27,865 nucleotides of DNA from Pavlovales sp. CCMP2436 (lineage: Eukaryota > Haptophyta > Pavlovophyceae > Pavlovales): positions 21,234-49,098 of the forward strand of contig MU631768.1 in assembly GCA_026770615.1 (NCBI GenBank), in the 5' to 3' direction. The position numbers and the translations under genes are program-made. Each line of letters begins with the position of its first letter. Position 1 is the stretch's first letter. The notes under the pieces were generated by a model. The model saw nothing but the letters and a program-made list of their open reading frames with translations, searched no databases and was not told the DNA's origin. Of the stretch, positions 18,601 through 25,704 are shown piece after piece.

Positions 18601-19721
18601 CATACAAACAATGCTTAAATTTGCTTAAATTACATACAAACAAGGCCAAAAAAAGAGGCTCGGTTTCTTAACACGACGGTTTCTTATTGTCCGCGATCCC
18701 CTGTATGATGACCTCACGCCAGGGGTGGACACGATCAAGCTCGCGCGCAAGCTGGTCACCGACGTTGTCACGAAGAACGGGACAGACCAGGAAAACGTCT
18801 ACTCACACTTCAAGGTCTGTGAGAGCTATGCAAATGGCGATCTGATCCTGGCTGCGACGCGTGTTTGCGCATACTGCCGGCAGGACGTTGTCGAGAAGTG
18901 CTATTGCGCCAATGCAACGTGCATCGAGGACGTGAACTTTCTGAACACGGATGCGCGCGCAAAGTACATCGAGCAGTACACAGACGACAATGGGTTGCTC
19001 AACCTGGCGCCTCTCTCGTAGTATTCGAGCGTCGCATTTGACTACTCGCGCGGCATCGAGCGCGAAGTCGGTATTGTCGCGTGGCGGTGCACCACATCGA
19101 TCCGCGGCACCAAACTCGTCAACGGCTCGCGCTTCGAATCGGATGCTAAAAACCCGGTGCACAATAGTGTCGACCTCACGAGTCACATCGACACGGCCAT
19201 AACGAACTCGTCTACCAGCACGATCCAGGTACCAGGGTCTTACTTTCGAGGGCAGCAAGCTCTATATCGATTTCTCCTTCATATGGGACGTCAAGATGCT
19301 CTACGTTGCGGTCTCTCGAGTGCGCCGCCTAGACCAGATCGCGATCGTGACGACGGTGCGCGAGCCGTAGTACCGCGGCGAGAGCGACGAGCACCGTTCT
19401 ATGAAGGCCACTTGCTTTTGCAGGGAGCTCTTGGCGGGTCACACGGGCATCGAGGAGTACCCAGTCGGTGACGGGCGCTACATCGCCGAACTGGCCATCT
19501 TCAAGGATGGCAAGCTCACGAAACTAATTGAAGTGGTTGTTACCTCACTGCCGAGCGCCGAGAAGCTCGCCTACTACGAGGAACTTGGCCTCGAATGCAA
19601 GGTCATTATACTCGCGAAGGAACCTACACCGCCCACGAAGGAACATACACCGCCTGCGAAGGAACACTCGGCGACCGCCTGCCCGCCCTCAATGTTCTCG
19701 GTTGACGACAGTGACGACTAA
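15657..19721 (+). pseudogene. broken viral-type superfamily 1 helicase gene with C-terminal nuclease-like domain
   Basis: A single degraded coding track of more than 1300 codons, spread over three frames. In-frame stops lie at 15980, 16872, 17742, 17763, 19019 and 19368. Frame changes occur near 16350, 18290 and 19230, and a MITE is inserted at 18535-18705. Helicase motifs in order: Walker A GWAGSGTTTWL (18063-18095; the invariant Lys is Thr), motif II VFVDE (about 18268), motif III KLFFLGDFNE (18331-18360), motif V-like LVNGSRFE (19115-19138), QGLTFEGSKLYID (19233-19271) and motif VI LYVAVSRVRRLDQI (about 19299-19340). The last two are typical of SF1B DNA helicases (Pif1/RecD/Dda-like) and not of RNA-virus helicases. 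Downstream, YIAELAIFKDGKLTKLIEVV and the following KLAYYEELGLECKVI resemble a PD-(D/E)XK or CoiA-like nuclease fold (inference). The C-terminus is a Pro/Lys/His-rich and acidic tail. The first ~800 codons match nothing I know. Probably the replication protein of an integrated DNA virus. Confidence 0.72.
18535..18705 (+). mobile_element. 171-bp MITE copy 6, inside the helicase pseudogene
   Basis: Full-length element with TA on both sides. Taking out 169 bp (element plus one TA) joins codon ...GAG-TA to T-GAT-GAC and keeps the helicase frame open (HFCE-YDDL). It therefore inserted into an already resident viral gene by TA duplication. Confidence 0.93.
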
Positions 19722-19829
19722 GAGTAACTCGTGCAATTCGGGGCAGCCACACACGACCCCCACGCCAGAGAATCTTGAAGGTTTATAATCAAGCAATAAG
19801 CAATAAATATATCGTGTATCTTTATAAAA
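19722..19829 (+). promoter_or_regulatory. AT-rich spacer with TATA-like and AATAAA motifs
   Basis: Between the helicase stop and the next ATG lie GCAATAAATATATCG (about 19799-19813) and TTTATAAAA (19820-19828), the latter ending immediately before the ATG at 19830. The AATAAA could serve as a poly(A) signal for the helicase transcript and the TATA-like stretch as a promoter for the small ORF. By position only. Confidence 0.35.
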
Positions 19830-20171
19830 ATGAGCCGAGTGTATTATCCGTCAGCAACGCCTCAGATACTAGAGAGACAACTCGACGAACTCACAAGGCT
19901 CATACAACAAATGCGATTGGAGTGGCCTGCGGATGTTCGTCTGATCGATGTTCAAAGGGTTGAGAGCGGATTTATCACAGGTAGTTTTGAACATGACAGA
20001 CATCTATATTTCAAGGTGAACCGTCATTTTATAAAGGTATACAAACGCGAATGGGTTTGTGACTCGGCAGTGCACGTCTTGCTGGCAAATAAGAGTCGCC
20101 TAATAGTATTTCCTATAAATGACTGCAAAGTAATAGACGTCGACGATGAAAAATGCTGCACTATTTTCTAG
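19830..20171 (+). CDS. small intact ORF of unknown function (113 aa)
   Basis: ATG to TAG without interruption, AT-richer than the helicase gene before it. The N-terminal third is helical and amphipathic (ILERQLDELTRLIQQMRLEW); the rest alternates charged and hydrophobic residues (FITGSFEHDRHLYFKVNRHF). It ends in CCTIF, whose last four residues fit a CaaX prenylation box with terminal Phe; whether that is used is unknown. No family recognised. It lies at the centre of the viral region, convergent with the lipase gene. Conservation of the frame amid decaying neighbours favours a real gene, but its small size leaves doubt. Confidence 0.5.
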   Translation: MSRVYYPSATPQILERQLDELTRLIQQMRLEWPADVRLIDVQRVESGFITGSFEHDRHLYFKVNRHFIKVYKREWVCDSAVHVLLANKSRLIVFPINDCKVIDVDDEKCCTIF

Positions 20172-20372
20172 GAGGCTTGATTTTTTTTTGATACTTTTTT
20201 TCTATGCGACTACTGATGTCTTGCGAGAGTTACAAGTGTGTAAAACGAGACGAAAAACACGCTCGAAAGCTCCACGGGAATCGCGGGATGCCCATTCTCT
20301 CCACCGCGACCTCCACCGCGATCTCCACCGCGACACCCACTCTGTTCCCTGTTGGTTTAGATCTACCGATGC
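20172..20372. other. convergent intergenic region with small tandem repeat
   Basis: Between the two converging arms. T-rich runs (20179-20202) could supply poly(A) signals on the minus strand. CTCCACCGCGAY is tandemly repeated three times (about 20299-20334). No gene. Confidence 0.5.
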
Positions 20373-20990
20373 TCATCTTAGATTTCCGAGGCTGTGCGAT
20401 TTCGCAACGTTTGTCAGAAAGCGAATTGGACCTGGCAGAAACCAGTTGGCTTGGTTGCGCTGTCTCGCATACACGATCGGGGGCTGGCTCGCCGTCCTTC
20501 GACCTAGACTAGACAGCGCCGAGACAGCATCGAGTTTGGTCCTGACGTCGGTTTGCCTCGTGCCATTCGGGAGGCGGCTGTTGATATCGCCCAGACCGGC
20601 CGCCTTGTTAAACGTAACGACTTCGCCTCCAGAGCCCGAGCGCTCGGCAAGACGCCCCCCGAGGGAGTGGCCTATGGCATTGGATTTTTGCTTATATTTC
20701 ATCTCGGCCGCCGCGGTGATCTGCCGAGCCCGCCTCAGCCGCTCAGTTTCTCGGTTGGCCCCAGCTGCTATGAGCACGTCGTCCACGAGCCAGTCCTTGG
20801 CGGTCACCGAGCCTCTGTGGGCGATCGTTGGTTGACCAGTTATGTTGTCGATGAAGACTATTGTGTTGTCCTGCGAGAGCTGCGTGTCTAGGGTGTACCC
20901 GAGTTTCTGGCCGTATACGGCAGCCTGGTCCAGTGGAAGATAAGATGCGCGCGCGAGCTCTGTGGCGCTGCTCTTGAATTGATTCGACAT
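20373..20990 (-). CDS. lipase-like protein of polinton-like virus type (205 aa)
   Basis: An intact minus-strand frame from ATG at 20990 to TGA at 20373. It carries a class-3 lipase-like arrangement: AHRGSVTAKDWLVDD (residues 57-71; HRGS is close to the usual FRGT), the nucleophile elbow GHSLGG with Ser109, DVRTKLDAVS with Asp154, and NVAKSHSLGN with His199. These provide a full Ser-Asp-His triad at the expected spacing. Similar small lipases are known among polinton-like viruses and virophages of algae, perhaps acting on host membranes during entry or release (family-level inference). Upstream on the minus strand is a 12-A run preceded by TATAATGT, a possible promoter. It is last in a minus-strand series of viral genes and shows no break, unlike the gene before it. 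Confidence 0.78.
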   Translation of the reverse strand: MSNQFKSSATELARASYLPLDQAAVYGQKLGYTLDTQLSQDNTIVFIDNITGQPTIAHRGSVTAKDWLVDDVLIAAGANRETERLRRARQITAAAEMKYKQKSNAIGHSLGGRLAERSGSGGEVVTFNKAAGLGDINSRLPNGTRQTDVRTKLDAVSALSSLGRRTASQPPIVYARQRNQANWFLPGPIRFLTNVAKSHSLGNLR

Positions 20991-21088
20991 GCGGTGCCTG
21001 TAGCTTTTTTTTTTTTACATTATAGTCAAAGTTAAATTCTGGATTGACACATTTTGCGCAAGCGCGCATTGGCCAAGTGAATTCAAAA

Positions 21089-22718
21089 TTATAACACTAA
21101 AGAAAAATTGGTTGCATAACCCTTAATGCCGGAGGCACCTTCTGAGCGACAGACCACGTTAAATCCGGTTGTTTTCCTCGAGAAAGCTGTCCAATTCGCG
21201 AAGGCGCTATTTGCTCCATTTGTGATACTAACCATGTATAGCGCATCTGGCATAGTCGTTGTAAATGTAAAAACACCGTTGTTAACTGATTTAGGTGTGT
21301 TCATGGTCTTGGGAATTAGGCTTGTTTCTATAACGCTAATTCTAGACATGTTAGTAGACACAATCGACCTTGTAAGATCTGATTGCTCAACCAGGTCGAA
21401 TGAATCACCGTCAGAATTTCTAAGCATTATGCCACCTGGAAAATATGATGTTCTGTCTAAAAGCAGCGGTAGCCGCTTTGAATTGAAAGAGCCCACACGC
21501 AGACTCCCCTCTGTATTCGCCATTACGGCCAGACGCGAGATGGGCGATATGACTCCTAAGTAGGAGCCATTAACCAAAACGCCGCCGCATATACGTAACA
21601 CCGGATCGTATAGTTGGCTGTAGATCGTGTTGTCACTCCCCGATTCTTTGACGTCTTTAACTACTTCAATTTTACCAGCAAAAAATGATAAACTGGCGCT
21701 ACTATTAATGAGCATGGTAAATTTTTGAGCGGGGTTTGGCGGGTACTGATTGTACTGCTTGTCGAGAAACCGAACGATGTCGTACTTTAATACTCGCCGG
21801 TTGGTTCGCTGAGACCCTTTAATCGTAAGCTCTACTGCTATGCGATTTTGAGCGTCCACTACGTTACCGTCCCTGAAATAAGCACACGCGCACACGTAGG
21901 GTAAGGGGGTTACCTCCATATTTTCAACCCAAAAATTATTAGCCACAGCGTTTTGGAGTAGACCAAGTCGGTACTTTCCAAAATTGCCGTCCAAGTTACG
22001 ATCTATCTCGTAATAGACGCCGCGCGAAAAGCGCATTGGGTATAAAATAGTTCTGAAATTCACCAGATGGAGTGTTAAATGAGAGCCCCGCGTGGCCAAA
22101 CGTGTAATTACCGCCACCGTCAGGGTCAGCTTCCACGGCTCATCTCCGCCTCCCATTTCGCAACTATTGCAAGCGGGGTGTCGAGAGACGAACAAGCAAA
22201 AACACACCTCGCGTTGAACCCAGGCATGCGCTTGAAAACGGTCACGCTGTATTGCACTGCACCTACCGCAGTCGTGAGTGCGAGCTGATTAATTGTGTAC
22301 GTTGATTTTTTGGGATCGGTGGTAGACTCGTCCTCCAGTTTCTGCTAGTCGTCAAGCACACATATACAACCGGCTTCGAGCGGCCTGCTCACCGAGTAGC
22401 TATACTGAACACCTACCGACTCATTACTTGCACTAGATAGAGCGACCGGGAGCTCGGCCTAGGCTACGTATTTCAACTCTTCGCTGTAACTTGAACTTTC
22501 AAAGGGAAGCACAAGCTCGGTCGGACCGTAATCTGCCGGTATTATTTTTTCATATTTTTTGTTGCCGTTCTGAGCTGGATTTGCGGCGTCTCGCCCGCAG
22601 AGAAACTTATGAGAGTCTGCACTCGGCTGTATGGGGTTACTGGTAGTGGATCGAGCTCAATAATGCCAGAAAAAGTGGGAATTGCTACAGCGTTCACCGC
22701 ACCTAGTACGCTCGCCAT
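21089..22718 (-). pseudogene. broken probable virion structural protein gene
   Basis: The ATG at 22718 follows the preceding gene's stop by about 20 bp. The starting frame ends at a TAA (22544-22542) next to a run of six A. Coding continues in another frame with two in-frame TAG codons (22461-22459 and 22347-22345), then shifts again near 22140 and near 22025, after which 21089-22025 is open. The combined length is about 540 codons. The product would be beta-rich, with many Asn/Gly/Thr/Ser and no membrane or catalytic motifs. Its C-terminus (FTFTTTMPDALYMVSITNGA, then a WTAFSRKTTGF stretch) has the look of capsid or fibre proteins. By gene order after a packaging ATPase it could be a minor or major capsid or fibre protein; I cannot tell which. 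No virus-wide homologue was identified by eye. Confidence 0.5.
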
Positions 22719-22737
22719 TGTAGTACCCGGCTATATT

Positions 22738-23814
22738 TTATTTCCCGTCCAGGTATTGGTTGACGCAGATACGCTTGACTCCGAGAACGAGAACAATCCC
22801 ATCGACCAGCCGTTTACGGTCATTACCAGTCCATTTACGAATTTTGCGAATAAACTTTTTGCTGATGCGCAGGTGTTCGATCTGCGGGATAGGTTCCGCG
22901 TTCTTTGGCCTATATCGATAGTCCGTAAAGTCGCTGATAGTAGAGTCCTCTTCTGCTGAAAAACTGATGTTCATTTCTTTCATGACTGCAAATCGGCTAT
23001 TCCTGTCGGGCATCTGAGGTACGGGTGATTCGTCGAGGGGTTCATTTACCACTCTCGGAGGCGTCGCGATTGAAGGAGAGGCAAATAAGCCACCCGGAGG
23101 GGACAATGCTTGAGCGGGAGGAGGCGCCTGAGAAGACGACGGACCATCAGTTGGCGACTGCAGTGACAGTGAAAGCACGAGTCTAGCCATGTCAGGGGTC
23201 AATGGGGGGCTGCCAGGCGGCAGCTGTTGATACAATTGTAGCATGAGCCTCGCGATATCTGGAGTTTCCGGAGACGGTGTAGATTGTAAAACGGGACTGC
23301 TTGCTGGTGGAGTGACCGTGTTATACGGGCTGGACTCTGTGTCTTCGGTGTTCGTTGCGGCCACACCAGTTCGCTTGCTAGGTGGGTACGGGTTTATAAT
23401 AACGGTGCTTGCACGCCTCAAGGGATCGATTTGAGTGCTGAAGGGGGACAGTCTTGGAGGCAAAATGAAGCGACGTATGGCTGCCTCGCGAGACTGGCCG
23501 GACTCCCTCTGTAGACCACCGTAGAGGTCATCCGTGTTAACAATGGGTTCGAATACCGTCTCGAGCGATTTGAGTTCTCGATCCTCCCGAGGGATGTTGG
23601 TTAGGTTTGACGGAATGATTACCGGACACCTCGAAAGAACCAGTCTCTGACTCATCTCGTTGTGACGTATGCCTGTGAAATACTGAAAGCCCGGCTGCAT
23701 CGTATGAAATGCTCCATCGTATGGTGCACTATCGAGCAGAAAGTGTGTCGTTCGGTGGCGGGGGTCCGTGTCGAGCCACTGCATCATCTTGTTCGGATTT
23801 AGTGCGTTCACCAT
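22738..23814 (-). CDS. intact viral-type protein of unknown function (358 aa), Pro/Ser-rich middle
   Basis: Start chosen at the ATG at 23814 (MVNALNPNKMMQWLD). An upstream in-frame Met at 23880 would overlap the end of the ATPase gene and adds a low-quality leader. Residues 1-135 look globular. Residues 160-265 are Pro/Ser/Thr-rich and disordered, and contain a duplicated segment TPDIARLMLQL (184-194) and TPDMARLVLSL (207-217). Residues 310-350 are very basic (ISKKFIRKIRKWTGNDRKR), suggesting nucleic-acid or membrane contact. It sits between the packaging ATPase and the structural gene with tight spacing, so a virion or assembly role is likely (inference). No stops or shifts. Family not recognised. 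Confidence 0.65.
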   Translation of the reverse strand: MVNALNPNKMMQWLDTDPRHRTTHFLLDSAPYDGAFHTMQPGFQYFTGIRHNEMSQRLVLSRCPVIIPSNLTNIPREDRELKSLETVFEPIVNTDDLYGGLQRESGQSREAAIRRFILPPRLSPFSTQIDPLRRASTVIINPYPPSKRTGVAATNTEDTESSPYNTVTPPASSPVLQSTPSPETPDIARLMLQLYQQLPPGSPPLTPDMARLVLSLSLQSPTDGPSSSQAPPPAQALSPPGGLFASPSIATPPRVVNEPLDESPVPQMPDRNSRFAVMKEMNISFSAEEDSTISDFTDYRYRPKNAEPIPQIEHLRISKKFIRKIRKWTGNDRKRLVDGIVLVLGVKRICVNQYLDGK

Positions 23815-23857
23815 TGCGTGTGTATGTGTGTAGATAATCGTTGCGGAGAATTTATTT

Positions 23858-24418
23858 TCAGTTTCTTTTTTTTTTAGCAACCACGCTCAACTTAGCAAAC
23901 TTGTTGTACACTTCGGCACTAGCAACGTCGAAATACATGAAGCTGTGCGCATCGCCACCCGGTACGAAGACGTGATTGTAGAGCGACTGAAATTCGTGTT
24001 TGTCTCGAGATACCAGCTCGACTCTTATAGAGTCTAGTTCGCGTAAATTAGACACTCTAAAAAGGAATAGATGCGAAATCAGCTTGCGTGTACTGAGTGA
24101 AATCGACCGGTACGTCTGTGTGATGACCCATATTGAGACTCGCAAATGTCTTCTGTTGCGTACTAATCGCTCGAGTGCCTTGCGCAGATCGTTGTTTTTC
24201 AATTCTGCCATGAAAACATCGATTGTGATGAGCGAATTCTGTTTCTTTTTTGACGCCTGCTCGAGCGAGTCTACGAGCTTCTCTAGCGCTTCCTTGTCTA
24301 GAGTAAGATGAACCTTATCGTGACCGTTGAAGGGCGAGTCCGTCATGCTTGAGAACGATGTTGCTGGTACGTACAAATGAACGTTGTCATAGACCCCGGC
24401 ATATATTTTCCACCATCG
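23858..24418 (-). pseudogene. N-terminally truncated A32/FtsK-HerA-like genome-packaging ATPase
   Basis: The similarity starts abruptly at WWKIYAGVYDNVHLYV (about 24418) and runs to the TAA at 23858. Features of the viral packaging ATPase family: SMTDSPFNGHDKVHL, then a Walker-B-like LITIDVFMAEL, followed by RKALERLVRNRRHLRVSIWV and ITQTYRSIS (sensor-like Gln-Thr), and a C-terminal FMYFDV segment. The Walker A half is missing; unrelated GC-rich sequence begins at the breakpoint. In the family the Walker B position after the Asp is normally acidic, but here it is Val (GTT), a second sign of inactivation. This ATPase pumps DNA into capsids of polinton-like viruses, virophages and large DNA viruses. 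A frame open to an ATG at 24538 is formed by the joined foreign sequence. Confidence 0.75.
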
Positions 24419-24785
24419 TAGCCCCGCTGCTCCCTGTGCTGTGCGAGCGTGCAGCTGCAACTGCGCCCCTCGAGGGGGGCGCTGCCTGGCTCGCCACCAT
24501 GATGTTGCTCTTCGCCACCATGCTATTGCTTCTGTCACGTGCTGTGACGGGCGCTGTTTCGCGCGGTGGCGAGCAGCACGCGGAGACGCCGCTCAAGGCT
24601 ACCAAGGCTACGACGACGATGCTGCTTCCTGCGGCCACCGCAGTGTGCGCGCTCGCAGCGGCGCGATGCTGTCCACTCGAGGTACTCGCTGGCACCTCTC
24701 GACCACCCGTCTCGCTCGGGTCCTCAAGTGGATGTGCGTCGTGCGCTGCGGAGGGTGCTGCTGCGCGCGGCGGCGGGCCGCACGC
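24419..24785. other. GC-rich segment between viral ATPase break and copia LTR
   Basis: Several frames are open on both strands (for example 24441-24992 plus and 24695-24387 minus), but the peptides look compositional. One minus frame has a hydrophobic stretch SIVVVALVALSGVSACC. It replaces the missing half of the ATPase gene and is presumably host or transposon DNA brought in by rearrangement. Confidence 0.35.
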
Positions 24786-25094
24786 TATCGGGAGCCCAAG
24801 TGTCTTCTCACTTGGGCTCTGTCTGACATCCTGATTTTGTACGCCCGGGATTTAAATATTCCTGGGCCTAGCTGCTTGCTCGAGGCTTCTGCGGCTGCTC
24901 TTCGTGCCTTCTCAGTTCTGTTCTCAGGGTCTCTACTTACAGAGAGATCTTGTGACACCCCGCAGCTCTTTTTGCATCTTGACTCTTCGTAGCTCTAGCT
25001 CTCTCTCTCTCTAGCTGCCTTCGACGCTCACGCGTCTCGGACTCCAATCCTCTCTTAGCTCGTGCTTGCGTTCAACACCGCTAGCCTCTCGATA
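24786..25094 (+). mobile_element. 5' LTR of copia element
   Basis: Begins TATCGGGAGCCCAAGTGTC (expected TG terminus changed to TA) with an immediate hairpin (AGCCCAAGTG/CACTTGGGCT). Its end, near GCCTCTCGATA, is set by loss of similarity to the solo LTR at 14786-15123. About 309 bp. The internal region begins TGGTGGACC, a possible primer-binding site start (TGG). Confidence 0.75.
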
Positions 25095-25704
25095 TGGTGG
25101 ACCTCCAGGCTTCGGAGTCCAGCGGCACTTCCCGCCGCATGCAGCACTGCACCCTTAAGGATGCGCAGATGTTTCCGATCTGGCTCACGATGCTCATCAT
25201 GATCCTGCAGTCGGACGACAAGATCGACCTGAGCTTTGTCTTCACTGTGCCCCGCCTGGGGAGATCTTGGAGGGCAACCCCGTCGTCGTCCCGCTCGAGT
25301 ACCCCGAGCCCGACGATGTCGACGACTCTGACAACCCGCTCTACCCTAAGGGCGATCTTGACCCGCTGTTCCTGAAGGCGCTCAAGGACTACCAGAAGCG
25401 CTTGGTGTCCCAGGCCAAGACGATGGACTACTCCACGCAGGCATCAGCTACCAACGCTGGGATCATCAAGTGCAAGTACGTCGGAACACTGCATCTCGCC
25501 TACCGCACGGTTGACAACACGCTGGCGATCGCAACGCTCAAGGACTTCAACGTCACTGACGACATCAAGGTTATGATCTTCAATGAGTCCGACTTGCTCT
25601 CGCAATGGAACGCTGACCTCATCAACCTGTCTCGGCCGTCCAAGATAAACATCAAAGGCCTCTCCCTCGACCTCCAGCAGGGCCGCTACTTGATCACGGC
25701 GTAG
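25094..25704 (+). pseudogene. copia gag / protease region, degraded
   Basis: An ATG-started frame (25094-25375) opens just inside the LTR and gives way near 25250 to another frame (25267-25704), indicating a frameshift. The second frame ends in TAG at 25702-25704, after which the same frame continues as pol. I see neither a CCHC knuckle nor a DTG/DSG protease triad. The segment YVGTLHLAYRTVDNTLAIAT resembles the region normally following the protease, so much of gag-protease may be deleted. Confidence 0.55.

Noticed and set aside
15657..19721. Origin of the helicase from an RNA virus
   Set aside because: The QGLTFEG and YVAVSRVR motifs are those of SF1B DNA helicases; no RNA polymerase or methyltransferase motif was seen nearby.
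21126..21563. Plus-strand open frame in the structural gene region
   Set aside because: Antisense to the longest open part of the minus-strand viral gene, whose composition is more protein-like and whose neighbours are on the same strand.
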